Numbered from the stretch's first letter, positions 1-6,002 are shown. The stretch is 8,313 nt of DNA from Desulfurococcaceae archaeon (GCA_023269765.1 JAGDWH010000001.1:559-8871); one strand, 5' to 3'. The notes: generated from the sequence alone by a model not told the origin. Numbers and translations are program-made.

Positions 1-69
1 GCGCTCGCGATGATGCTTCAAGACTTCAACTGGGCTTATTATCCTATTAACTTCCTCAGCTCGCCTCAT
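1..69 (-). CDS. N-terminal fragment of an unrecognised protein, cut by the window edge
   Basis: An ATG on the minus strand at 67-69 opens a frame that stays free of stops for 23 codons to the window edge, beginning MRRAEEVNRIISPVEVLKHH. The short charged helical peptide looks coding but I do not recognise the family. There is an in-frame TAG ten codons upstream with no other start between, so this ATG is the earliest possible start. It lies 49 bases downstream of the methylthiotransferase stop on the same strand, so the two may be co-transcribed. A TATA-like CCTATATC on the minus strand (about 82-89) is only about 17 bases from the ATG, too close for a normal leaderless start, and there is no clear Shine-Dalgarno site. 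The true start could therefore be a later TTG at codon 17. Existence as a gene is an inference from the open frame and its position. Confidence 0.45.
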   Translation of the reverse strand, partial: MRRAEEVNRIISPVEVLKHHRER

Positions 70-118
70 TCGAGGAGGCCCAGATATAGGCTTGAACTAC
101 CCTCGAAGCAGGGGCTGA

Positions 119-1414
119 TTAGAGTACATGTCCTCTGAGGTCGAAGAATGTCGCCTCGTTTACGTAGACATCTACGTGGGCTCCATAGTCCACAGCCGGC
201 CTTGCGCTCTGACTAGGCGCGGTCTTTATCACGACGGGGATGTAGTTGTCTAAGCGCGCAATCCACGTATTTGTCCTCTCTGTTACAAAGCCCCTTACGA
301 CTCTGCCGAGGTAAGGCGCTCTTACTTTTAGCCCGACGAAAGCCGCTACTTCAAGAGCCCTCTTCAGCCTTTCCTTCTTGACTCTGGTGTCGATTTGGGG
401 CATCGACGCTGCCAGTGTTAAAGGCCTTATACTGTAGCCGGCTATGTGAACTCTCTCAAACTCGAGCTCCTTAATAGTCTTGAGGGTTTCTTCAAAGTCT
501 TCTTCGGTTTCGCCGGGAAACCCGACTATTATGTCTGTGGCTATGCTGACGCCCGCGACTTTCTTCTTAATTTCCTTTACTACTTTGCGGTACTCGTCAA
601 TAGTGTAGTTTCTCTTCATGAGCTTGAGCACTCTGTCGCTACCCGACTGGAGTGGTATGTGGAGAAACTTGTATACTTTACTGCTGCTATTTAGCACGTC
701 TATTAGGTCGTCTAGTATGTACTCCATGTGCTCTGGATTTATCATTCCAATTCTGATTTTGTAGTTTCCGTGGACGCTACTAATTATGGACTTCAAGAGC
801 TCGGGAAGCGCCCTCTTCTTGTACAAGTCGAGCCCGTAAGTACCTAAGTCCATGCCTGTCAGCTCTACTTCAACAGCTCCTTCTTCAACGGCTTTCTTGA
901 CAGCGCCGACTACTGCTTCGATGCTGTGGCTCACCAGCTGGCGCCTCGCGTACTTAGTTATGCAGAAAGAGCAGTTGCCAAGGCAGCCTTCTTGTATAGG
1001 TACCGGGACTACTCTACCACTGCAGACACCGATTACGTCCCTCTTGCGAATACCTTCAAGCAGTACTACTCTACTCGGCACCTCTACCGCAATGTATATC
1101 TTGTCAGCGTTCTGCGGCGAGACCAGCGAAGCCTCTGGGGCTATTAGGCTAATGGTATAAGGCTGCGTCTTGGCCATGCAGCCGGCGACCACGAGCCTTT
1201 TTCCAGTAGTGGAGCACAGCGCTCTTAGCTCGGCTATCCTGCTTATCATCTTGTACTCCGTGTCAAGCCTAACTGTGCATGTGTTTACTACAACTACGTC
1301 GGCTTCTTCAATACTATCAACTATTGCGTGCCCCCTTTCTTTCAGAACAGTGCGCATTAGTGCTTCATCGCTTTTATTGAGTGCGCAGCCGTAGGTTTCT
1401 ATGTAAACCCTCAT
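119..1414 (-). CDS. Archaeal MiaB/CDKAL1-type tRNA methylthiotransferase (radical SAM)
   Basis: This 431-residue protein has the three-part layout of the methylthiotransferase family. The N-terminal MTTase domain (about 1-115) carries cysteines 10, 46 and 79 for one 4Fe-4S cluster. The radical SAM domain (about 130-340) has the CxxxCxxC triad at Cys144, Cys148 and Cys151, plus the conserved IPLQSGSDRVLKLMKRNYT block near 253-271. A C-terminal TRAM-like RNA-binding region follows (about 365-431). Archaeal members of the e-MtaB/CDKAL1 branch convert t6A to ms2t6A at position 37 of ANN-decoding tRNAs; that specificity is inferred from the branch, not seen here. The usual RPGT in the SAM domain reads RPLT. 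The gene diverges from aIF2-beta. Its ATG is the first possible start and lies about 28 bases from the centre of a TATA sequence, which suggests a leaderless mRNA. Confidence 0.93.
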   Translation of the reverse strand: MRVYIETYGCALNKSDEALMRTVLKERGHAIVDSIEEADVVVVNTCTVRLDTEYKMISRIAELRALCSTTGKRLVVAGCMAKTQPYTISLIAPEASLVSPQNADKIYIAVEVPSRVVLLEGIRKRDVIGVCSGRVVPVPIQEGCLGNCSFCITKYARRQLVSHSIEAVVGAVKKAVEEGAVEVELTGMDLGTYGLDLYKKRALPELLKSIISSVHGNYKIRIGMINPEHMEYILDDLIDVLNSSSKVYKFLHIPLQSGSDRVLKLMKRNYTIDEYRKVVKEIKKKVAGVSIATDIIVGFPGETEEDFEETLKTIKELEFERVHIAGYSIRPLTLAASMPQIDTRVKKERLKRALEVAAFVGLKVRAPYLGRVVRGFVTERTNTWIARLDNYIPVVIKTAPSQSARPAVDYGAHVDVYVNEATFFDLRGHVL

Positions 1415-1437
1415 AGAGGCTCTCGCTTATCGCAAGA

Positions 1438-1447
1438 CTTATAATAG
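1438..1447. promoter_or_regulatory. Shared TATA sequence between the methylthiotransferase and aIF2-beta genes
   Basis: CTTATAATAG reads as a TATA box on both strands. On the minus strand its centre is about 28 bases before the methylthiotransferase ATG, which fits a leaderless transcript. On the plus strand it is about 41 bases before the aIF2-beta TTG, giving a leader of roughly 15 bases that carries the GGATGAG ribosome site. A second A/T-rich stretch (TAATTAAAG, 1452-1460) could be the plus-strand box instead. Placement is by spacing only. Confidence 0.5.
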
Positions 1448-1483
1448 TCCCTAATTAAAGTCATCACTAGCAGGGATGAGCTC

Positions 1484-1909
1484 TTGAAGAAAATAACAGA
1501 TTACACGTATGAAGAGCTGCTCGAAAGAGCGTACTTAAAGCTCGCTGGAAGGCGTGGAAGCGAAGAAGTATTTGAAATGCCAAGAGCAAGCGTGCTGGTT
1601 ATTGGAGGCAAGACCATAATACAGAACTTCAGAGACATAGCACACGTACTAAACAGAGAAGAAGAGCTCCTGCGCAGGTACTTCATGAAAGAGCTCAACG
1701 TGCCTGGCTTCATCAACGAAGCCGGGCAGCTCGAGCTGCGCGGTAAATTCAGTGCAAGTGCAATAAACCAGCTACTCGAGAGGTTTGTGCAAGTTTACGT
1801 CAGGTGCTCGACCTGCGGGTCGGTGCATACGAGACTCATAAAGAAGGGGAAGATATTTATTTTAAAGTGCGATGCCTGTGGAGCAGAGACAACAATACAC
1901 GCCTTCTAA
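1484..1909 (+). CDS. Translation initiation factor aIF2, beta subunit
   Basis: This 141-residue protein matches the usual length of aIF2-beta, the subunit that with alpha and gamma brings initiator Met-tRNA to the small ribosomal subunit. A short N-terminal helix (about 7-20) precedes the alpha/beta core, which contains the family-typical GGKTIIQNFRDIAHVLNR (41-58). A C-terminal zinc ribbon has Cys108-x-x-Cys111 and Cys129-x-x-Cys132. It starts with TTG, preceded three bases upstream by GGATGAG (1474-1480), a fair Shine-Dalgarno match. An ATG inside that motif (1475) leads to a stop after three codons, so it is not the start. It is the first gene of the rightward run, and DUF424 follows after 20 bases. 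The identification is secure from length, core motif and zinc ribbon. Confidence 0.96.
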   Translation: MKKITDYTYEELLERAYLKLAGRRGSEEVFEMPRASVLVIGGKTIIQNFRDIAHVLNREEELLRRYFMKELNVPGFINEAGQLELRGKFSASAINQLLERFVQVYVRCSTCGSVHTRLIKKGKIFILKCDACGAETTIHAF

Positions 1910-1929
1910 CAATGAGAGAGGCTTGAAAC

Positions 1930-2244
1930 TTGAGCACTAGTAAGCTCGTCTACGTTAAGATCCACATTACTCCATCGGGAACCCTCGTGGCAGCGTGCGA
2001 CGCCGAATTGCTCGATAAAGTTATTGAAGACCCCGAGAGGAAAATCAAAATACACATTTCTCCGAGCTTCTATAGGGGTGAGCTGGTCACTCCGAGGGGG
2101 CTCCTAGACGCGCTTAAGTCGGCTGACATGGCAAATCTCGTAGGCGAAGAGTCCGTGAAAATAGCAGTAGTAAATGGTCTAGTACACCCAGACGCCGTGG
2201 TCAGAATTAGAGGTATACCCGTCGCCTACTTTACAAAAATCTAG
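1930..2244 (+). CDS. DUF424 family conserved archaeal protein
   Basis: This 104-residue protein matches the archaeal DUF424 family, whose function is unknown to me. Family-like blocks are ACDAELLDKVIED (about 22-34), ISPSFYRGELV (43-53), ANLVGEESVKIA (68-79), and the tail with GLVHPDAVVRIRGIPVAYF (85-103). It has no signal peptide or membrane segment and looks like a small cytoplasmic alpha/beta protein. It starts with TTG. A purine-rich GAGAGAGG lies roughly 8 to 15 bases upstream, and no in-frame ATG or GTG is available early, so this start is the best choice. Its position 20 bases behind aIF2-beta suggests shared transcription and a role near translation, which is guilt by association only. 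Confidence 0.85.
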   Translation: MSTSKLVYVKIHITPSGTLVAACDAELLDKVIEDPERKIKIHISPSFYRGELVTPRGLLDALKSADMANLVGEESVKIAVVNGLVHPDAVVRIRGIPVAYFTKI

Positions 2245-2343
2245 CCCAGACCAGTACGTTACTACATCGTACAACACCAGAATACACAGCAGTGCTAACA
2301 AAATGAGCAACTCTACTTGTAGCCGACATCTAAGCATGAAAAG

Positions 2344-2352
2344 CTATTTAAG
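2344..2352 (+). promoter_or_regulatory. Candidate TATA box for the NMD3-led cluster
   Basis: CTATTTAAG is the best TATA match in the 229-base gap after DUF424. Transcription would start near 2373, leaving about 100 untranslated bases before the NMD3 ATG, which is long for this kind of genome. A weaker A/T-rich alternative is at 2401-2409. The rest of the gap (2245-2340) shows no gene; the longest ATG frame there is 23 codons and runs through this TATA. Confidence 0.42.
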
Positions 2353-2397
2353 ATGCCTTGAAGGCGAGTAGTTGTAGTAGAAGTAGTTGTTGTAAAG

Positions 2398-2473
2398 AGG
2401 GCTTATTTGTGGTAAAGACTCACGAGCCCTGCTTACTTGAAGCCAGTACAAGCGGCGCTCTCTGGTTGTAAGT
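2398..2473 (+). promoter_or_regulatory. Two abutting hairpins in the NMD3 leader, ending at the start codon
   Basis: Hairpin A pairs AGGGCT (2398-2403) with AGCCCT (2425-2430), six perfect pairs, with a possible inner GTG/CAC. Hairpin B begins on the next base. GCTTAC (2431-2436) pairs with GTAAGT (2468-2473), and inside it AGCCAG (2441-2446) pairs with CTGGTT (2462-2467); each half has five Watson-Crick pairs and one G-U. Hairpin B ends exactly at the base before the ATG, and there is no clear Shine-Dalgarno site. It may be a cis-acting control element, but no known riboswitch class is recognised and the regulatory role is inference. Confidence 0.33.
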
Positions 2474-3520
2474 ATGTGGTTTTGCATTAAATGCGGAAAG
2501 CCGATGACCAAAGAAGAGCTCATTCGTGGAATGTGCCCTGAGTGCTTTGTGAAGTACACAAGAATCTTCAAGTCTGATCCACAAATAGAAGTAATTACGT
2601 GCCCCAAGTGCGGTTCTTGGCTTATCAAGGGCGAGTGGCACCCCCACCTGGACATCGACGAGGTGCTCGAGCTCGTACTAATGAGCGAGCTTAAAAAGTA
2701 CTTGGAAAGCGGGGTAGACCTCACCAGCGCCTCAATAATAAGCCGCGAGGCGGAATCCCCAAATAAGCTGATTCTAGATACATTACTAGAGCTCGTCGTT
2801 GACAACAAAAAAGTAACCTATAACGCAAAAGTAAAGGCAAATATTCGCTACCGAACTTGCCCTGCCTGCATTGCGAGGTCTTCCGGTAAGTACAAGTACA
2901 CCATCCAGATCAGGTTTACTAAAGACTTTCAGAGAAAATTACTCGAGGAAGTAAGGAACACGATTTTAACGGAGACCGAGGAACGGGTTTTAAACGTCAA
3001 AGAAGTGCGTGAAGGCCTAGATGTAGAGTTAGATGATGCCTCAACAGCTCGAAAGCTTCTCGACGTGCTAGCAAGGTATTACAGTGCTAAGATTACAAGC
3101 TCGTTTAAGCAAACAGGCTACGACCCGCACAGGGGCAAGCCCGTTGGCTCTGTTGTCTACTCTGCTAGAATACCCGTGTTCTTGGAAAATGACATAGTAA
3201 TATACAGAGGCAGAATAGCCCTGGTTAAGGCCGTTAACCGCGGGAGAGTAGTCCTGTGGATTCCCGACTTAGACAAGTACGAGAGTGCCGAGGTCAAGAA
3301 CTACTGGAGCGGGGTTTTGAAATACCCTAAGAGAGTTGAGTACGAAGAATACGTTGTGGACAGCGTGGCTGGCGAGAGGCTCGTTCTCAAGAGCCCAAGC
3401 AGCGGAGCTACTAGAGTCGTCAAGTCGCAGGCTTGCAAAAGCCTCAAGCCGGGTGATCGTGTACAGCTAATCGTAGCAGATAATAGTGTTGAGTCAGTAA
3501 TATGTAAGGAAGCAAGCTAG
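2474..3520 (+). CDS. nmd3: NMD3-like 60S/50S ribosomal subunit assembly protein
   Basis: This 348-residue protein has the archaeal NMD3 layout. The N-terminal zinc-binding region has four CxxC pairs: Cys4/Cys7, Cys21/Cys24, Cys43/Cys46 and Cys129/Cys132. The opening MWFCIKCGK is typical. An alpha/beta middle (about 145-250) follows, then a beta-rich C-terminal part (about 235-348). In eukaryotes NMD3 binds the large subunit late in assembly and adapts it for export. Archaea have no nucleus, so its role here is presumed to be a late large-subunit assembly or quality step. The ATG directly precedes the first zinc motif and no earlier in-frame start exists. The upstream leader folds into hairpins and lacks a good ribosome site. 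aIF1A follows with its Shine-Dalgarno site overlapping this gene's stop, so the two are co-transcribed. Confidence 0.9.
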   Translation: MWFCIKCGKPMTKEELIRGMCPECFVKYTRIFKSDPQIEVITCPKCGSWLIKGEWHPHLDIDEVLELVLMSELKKYLESGVDLTSASIISREAESPNKLILDTLLELVVDNKKVTYNAKVKANIRYRTCPACIARSSGKYKYTIQIRFTKDFQRKLLEEVRNTILTETEERVLNVKEVREGLDVELDDASTARKLLDVLARYYSAKITSSFKQTGYDPHRGKPVGSVVYSARIPVFLENDIVIYRGRIALVKAVNRGRVVLWIPDLDKYESAEVKNYWSGVLKYPKRVEYEEYVVDSVAGERLVLKSPSSGATRVVKSQACKSLKPGDRVQLIVADNSVESVICKEAS

Positions 3521-3528
3521 GTGATTAG

Positions 3529-3867
3529 TTGTCTAGGAAAGAGCAGCAAAAAGCCAAGAAACCAGTAGAAATGCCACTACCAGATCCCAAGGAACTGACA
3601 GTAGTGTGTGGAGTCATTAGGCACCTCGGTGCAGACTACCTGCTCGTTAAGTGCGTTGATGGAGTAGACAGGAAGGCGCGAATTCCAGGCAAGCTGAGGA
3701 GGAAAGTATGGATAATTGAAGGAGACATTGTTCTAGTTGGTTTGTGGAGTGCTGGCTCGGACAAGTGCGACGTAGTACATAAGTATAGCAAAAGCGAAGT
3801 CGACAAGCTAGTAGAAATGGGGATCGTGCCCAAGGAATTCGTCGACGCAATTAGTGGTCTAGTATGA
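3529..3867 (+). CDS. Translation initiation factor aIF1A
   Basis: This 112-residue protein matches aIF1A, the archaeal counterpart of eIF1A and bacterial IF1, which binds the A site of the small subunit during initiation. A basic, lysine-rich N-terminal tail (1-14) precedes an OB-fold (about 22-92) with the hallmark RIPGKLRRKVWIIEGD block (51-66). A short helical tail (about 88-110) ends the protein. It starts with TTG. The start is fixed by a strong AGGTGAT site (3519-3525) three bases upstream, which overlaps the NMD3 stop. Its own stop shares ATGA with the start of RIO1, so these genes are translationally linked. Identification is secure. Confidence 0.97.
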   Translation: MSRKEQQKAKKPVEMPLPDPKELTVVCGVIRHLGADYLLVKCVDGVDRKARIPGKLRRKVWIIEGDIVLVGLWSAGSDKCDVVHKYSKSEVDKLVEMGIVPKEFVDAISGLV

Positions 3868-4694
3868 GTAAAGATGACGTCGAGAGGCTTATTCGTGAAA
3901 AGGAGAAACCCTGGCTTGAGAGAATAAAAGATAGAGACCTTTTTGAAGTCGTAGACGAGGTTTTTGACTACTCAACCGTAATGACTATTATAGAGCTATA
4001 TAGAAGGCGCATCTTAAAGAGGCTGAGCGGCGCTATAAGCGCGGGAAAAGAATCAAAAGTATACCTGGGCTACGATTTTAGCAACAATCCCGTTGCTGTG
4101 AAAATATACTTAACTAGCTCGGCGGAGTTTAGAAAGAGAATACGCAACTACATACTTGCGGATCCCCGCTTTGAGGGGTTAAAACCCAAGGACATGAGGT
4201 CCTTAATAGTAGCATGGGCTCGCAAAGAATACAGAAACCTGGTTAGAATGCACGAGGCAGGCGTGAAAGTCCCAAAGCCCATTACCTGCTTAAACAATGT
4301 TCTAGTCATGGAGTTTATTGGCACCGAAAAAACGCGCTTCCCACTTCTCGTGGAAATATACAAGGAGTTTTCAAGAGAGGAACTACACAGAATTTACGAG
4401 CTCGCCGTCAGCGAGCTCGAGAAGATCGTGTGCAGCGCAATGCTTGTTCACGGCGATTTTTCAGAGTACAACATAATGGTAAAACTATACGAGGAGTCCG
4501 AGCCTGACATAGTCATAATCGATGTCAGCCAATCTGTAGACATAAACCACCCAAACGCAGTAGACTTTTTAATTAGGGACATTAAGAACATTAAAAGGTT
4601 TTTTGAAAGAGAAGCTTATTTGCACGTTGACGAAGACGCCCTACTGAGGCGTTTATTGCCATGTCTGGAGAGGAAAAAGGCAGGTTCATCCTAG
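3864..4694 (+). CDS. rio1: RIO1-type atypical serine protein kinase/ATPase
   Basis: This 276-residue protein is a RIO kinase of the RIO1 type. The glycine loop is GAISAGKESKVY (56-67) and the ATP-binding lysine is Lys80 in VAVKIY. The hinge is VMEFIG (148-153), the catalytic loop is HGDFSEYN with Asp198 and Asn203, and the metal-binding Asp220 lies in IIDVSQSVDINHPNAVDFL. That last block is characteristic of RIO1 rather than RIO2, and the N-terminal winged helix of RIO2 is absent. The glycine loop reads SAGKES where RIO1 often has STGKEA, a small departure. RIO1 acts in late maturation of the small ribosomal subunit. It overlaps aIF1A by 4 bases at its start and the KH protein by 34 bases at its end. 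RIO1 and Dim2 cooperate in 40S assembly in eukaryotes, so the context fits. Confidence 0.95.
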   Translation: MSKDDVERLIREKEKPWLERIKDRDLFEVVDEVFDYSTVMTIIELYRRRILKRLSGAISAGKESKVYLGYDFSNNPVAVKIYLTSSAEFRKRIRNYILADPRFEGLKPKDMRSLIVAWARKEYRNLVRMHEAGVKVPKPITCLNNVLVMEFIGTEKTRFPLLVEIYKEFSREELHRIYELAVSELEKIVCSAMLVHGDFSEYNIMVKLYEESEPDIVIIDVSQSVDINHPNAVDFLIRDIKNIKRFFEREAYLHVDEDALLRRLLPCLERKKAGSS

Positions 4695-5269
4695 GCGTAA
4701 CGAGGATTTATGAAAAAATACCCGTGGAAAGAGTGGGCGTTCTTCTAGCTAATAGTGGGAGGGTTAAAAAGGAAATCGAAGAGAAAACAAAGACAGTTAT
4801 TACAGTTGACCCGCAAACGGGAAGCGTCGTTATTGAGCCTGCTTTTCCAAACACTAGCGCACTAGACCTCATAAGGGCCCAAAACATCGTTAAAGCCATA
4901 GGCTACGGGTTTAGTCCTGAAAGAGCGTTTAGGCTGCTCGACGAAGATCAAGTACTCGAAGTTATAGATGTTAGACAATACGTAGGCGACAAGCCAAATC
5001 ACATAAAGAGAGTACTTGGAAGAATCATAGGAGAAGAGGGTAAGGCCCGCAAAACGCTTGAAGAACTGACTGGCACGTACATCTCGGTCTACGAACCTCA
5101 TGTTGCTATTATAGGAGATTACGAGACCGCAAATATAGCGAAGAGAGCAGTTGAGATGCTCATAGAAGGAAGAACACACTCAACTGTTTACAAGTATGTA
5201 GATAGAGAAATGTTCTCGGTGAGGAGAAGGCGTTCAATTGAATTGTGGCGGAGAGAGCCGAGGCCTTGA
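4661..5269 (+). CDS. Two-KH-domain RNA-binding protein, Dim2/Pno1-like
   Basis: This 202-residue protein has two KH domains and a basic tail (RRRRS near 188-192), matching the archaeal Dim2/Pno1 family. That family binds near the 3' end of small-subunit rRNA during its maturation and can contact aIF2-alpha. KH1 (about 18-80) has ANSG at 30-33 where the GxxG loop is expected, so the first glycine is replaced by alanine. KH2 (about 108-170) has an intact GEEG (124-127). The conserved segment GRTHSTVYKYVDRE (170-183) follows. The ATG lies inside the end of RIO1. Later in-frame starts would cut into KH1, so this start is preferred; a GAGG 11 bases upstream is the only ribosome-site candidate. The 34-base overlap suggests coupled translation with RIO1. 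Confidence 0.9.
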   Translation: MSGEEKGRFILGVTRIYEKIPVERVGVLLANSGRVKKEIEEKTKTVITVDPQTGSVVIEPAFPNTSALDLIRAQNIVKAIGYGFSPERAFRLLDEDQVLEVIDVRQYVGDKPNHIKRVLGRIIGEEGKARKTLEELTGTYISVYEPHVAIIGDYETANIAKRAVEMLIEGRTHSTVYKYVDREMFSVRRRRSIELWRREPRP

Positions 5270-5310
5270 GCTCAAGTCCTCAAACGCTCTTCATTCGCCT
5301 TCATAGGTAA

Positions 5311-5318
5311 GATATATA
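5311..5318 (+). promoter_or_regulatory. TATA box of a free-standing transcript in a convergent gap
   Basis: GATATATA, preceded by a purine-rich AGGTAA that can serve as a BRE, is one of the best TATA boxes in the window. Its centre is 24-25 bases before G5339, the expected distance to an archaeal start site. No protein gene begins downstream on this strand before 6028, so it should drive a non-coding transcript. Confidence 0.55.
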
Positions 5319-5338
5319 GCCGTGTTTCCTACAAAATA

Positions 5339-5430
5339 GCTCGTGGCAGCCGATGAAGAGGGAACCCGGGTTAAAGTGCCGTAGTATTTAGTGCTGAAAA
5401 GGCCCGCTTCACGAGGCTGCGTTGACGAGC
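5339..5430 (+). ncRNA. Candidate structured small RNA of unknown class
   Basis: This 92-base stretch lies between two convergent genes and behind a well-placed TATA box. Its ends and interior pair as one long interrupted stem. GCTCGT (5339-5344) pairs with ACGAGC (5425-5430), and GCAGC (5346-5350) with GCTGC (5416-5420). TGAAG (5354-5358) pairs with CTTCA (5407-5411), then GGG (5360-5362) with CCC (5403-5405), separated by one A-G mismatch. That is 19 Watson-Crick pairs around a 40-base loop. The loop contains the perfect palindrome AACCCGGGTT (5363-5372) and a CTGA (5394-5397). A box C-like CCGATGA sits at 5350-5356, so a box C/D or H/ACA guide is possible. However, box C departs from consensus at two positions, no C'/D' pair is evident, and no ACA box lies just behind the stem. 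The class is open. No open reading frame explains the region. Confidence 0.45.
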
Positions 5431-5444
5431 TTTATCAAATCTCA

Positions 5445-5717
5445 TTAAGATACTCTGTGAACCACGAGTACTTCTACTTGGCTAACTCCCGGTGTTTGGC
5501 TTATGAGTTCTTCGAGTTTCTCCGTGCCTCCCTCGGTTTCTTCGGGCATTGTTATTAAGGCTCTGAGAGCGCTCAATCCAAATGCTATTGGCTCAGCATC
5601 CCACAGCTCAAGCGAGTATTCTTGTGGCAGCCTCTGCTTTATTTTGCTTACAAGCTCTTCTAGGTTCACGTTAACGTCTTCTGGAAATATCCTTAGAACT
5701 ACCGCAACACGGGCCAT
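5445..5717 (-). CDS. Elongation factor 1-beta (aEF1B), GDP/GTP exchange factor
   Basis: This 90-residue protein has the full length of archaeal aEF1B, which exchanges GDP for GTP on elongation factor 1-alpha. It has a ferredoxin-like alpha/beta fold. Recognisable parts are the first strand ARVAVVLRIFPED (2-14), the diagnostic EPIAFGLSALRALITMP segment (42-58), the acidic EETEGGTEKLEELI (59-72), and the last strand VSQVEVLVVHR (78-88). The ATG is preceded three bases upstream by a perfect AGGTGAT site (5721-5727), which overlaps the stop of the Zn-ribbon gene nine bases upstream. The two genes therefore form an operon. Its 3' end faces the candidate small RNA, with no obvious terminator between them. 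Confidence 0.96.
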   Translation of the reverse strand: MARVAVVLRIFPEDVNVNLEELVSKIKQRLPQEYSLELWDAEPIAFGLSALRALITMPEETEGGTEKLEELISQTPGVSQVEVLVVHRVS

Positions 5718-5726
5718 ACTATCACC

Positions 5727-5927
5727 TTAGGGTCCACGAAAGCCGCAGCTCGGGCACTCATAGCTTACTGATAGTTTTCTGCACCTACTGCAGCGCCTAA
5801 TAACACTTCTCCCGCAGTTGGGGCATACAAATTCTGTCCCGTACTCACCTGGTATAAAGGGTCGTTTACAGCTGTTGCAAATGGGCATTGTAGCTTCTTC
5901 TCTTACTGCAATAGGCGTAGTGCTCAT
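5727..5927 (-). CDS. Double zinc-ribbon protein, archaeal COG2888/DUF1610 type
   Basis: This 66-residue protein carries eight cysteines in four CxxC pairs: 17/20, 35/38, 46/49 and 58/61, ending CPSCGFRGP. This matches the small archaeal zinc-ribbon family predicted to bind RNA and to act in translation; its exact role is not known to me. The gene nearly always travels with aEF1B as far as I recall, and here it lies 9 bases upstream of it in one operon. The first ATG is used because a TAA sits immediately before it in frame. Relatives often start near the present Met14, so the first 13 residues (which lack conserved features) may be untranslated. The strong Shine-Dalgarno sequence upstream is unusually far from this ATG. 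Confidence 0.85.
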   Translation of the reverse strand: MSTTPIAVREEATMPICNSCKRPFIPGEYGTEFVCPNCGRSVIRRCSRCRKLSVSYECPSCGFRGP

Positions 5928-5944
5928 TTAAGCACACCCGCGCA

Positions 5945-5953
5945 ATCACCTCC
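5945..5953 (-). promoter_or_regulatory. Full Shine-Dalgarno sequence, oddly spaced from the Zn-ribbon start
   Basis: On the minus strand GGAGGTGAT is a complete match to the expected 16S rRNA 3' end. It ends 17 bases before the Zn-ribbon ATG, where 3 to 10 would be usual. By TATA spacing it would lie at the very 5' end of the mRNA. An overlapping ATG at 5955 opens a 29-codon frame in another register. Confidence 0.5.
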
Positions 5954-5969
5954 ATAACATACTGTTAAG

Positions 5970-5981
5970 GGCTTATAAGCC
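5970..5981. promoter_or_regulatory. Palindromic bidirectional TATA element
   Basis: GGCTTATAAGCC is a perfect 12-base palindrome with a TATA core, between divergent genes. On the minus strand it is about 48 bases before the Zn-ribbon ATG, placing the mRNA 5' end next to the GGAGGTGAT site. On the plus strand it is about 52 bases before the Pth2 ATG, giving a leader of about 27 bases. Confidence 0.55.
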
Positions 5982-5982
5982 T

Positions 5983-6002
5983 ACATTGAAGCACATTGAA
6001 GC
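5983..6002. repeat. Perfect tandem repeat of a 10-base unit in a divergent promoter
   Basis: ACATTGAAGC occurs twice, back to back (5983-5992 and 5993-6002), between the palindromic TATA element and the Pth2 gene. A 10-base period is one turn of DNA, so two copies would face the same side of the helix, as for a regulator binding site. That role is inferred. Confidence 0.8.

Noticed and set aside
446..1394. Several open frames on the plus strand opposite the methylthiotransferase
   Set aside because: They lack family resemblance and ribosome sites, and they lie fully inside a well-supported gene; they are frame shadows.
2254..2272. Inverted repeat GTACG/CGTAC after the DUF424 stop, a possible terminator
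   Set aside because: It has only five pairs with a nine-base loop and no T run follows.
2303..2371. A 23-codon ATG frame between DUF424 and NMD3
   Set aside because: It has no ribosome site, runs through the best TATA box in the gap and has no recognisable composition.
2344..2808. A 154-codon minus-strand frame over the start of NMD3
   Set aside because: It is serine-rich antisense sequence with no motif, while the plus strand encodes the clear NMD3 zinc motifs.
4862..5179. A 105-codon minus-strand frame inside the KH gene
   Set aside because: It is antisense to the conserved KH2 region and has no family resemblance or ribosome site.
5350..5397. A simple, classical box C/D guide RNA (CCGATGA ... 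CTGA)
   Set aside because: Box C departs from consensus at two positions and no D'/C' pair is visible, so the class was left open although the region is reported as a candidate RNA.
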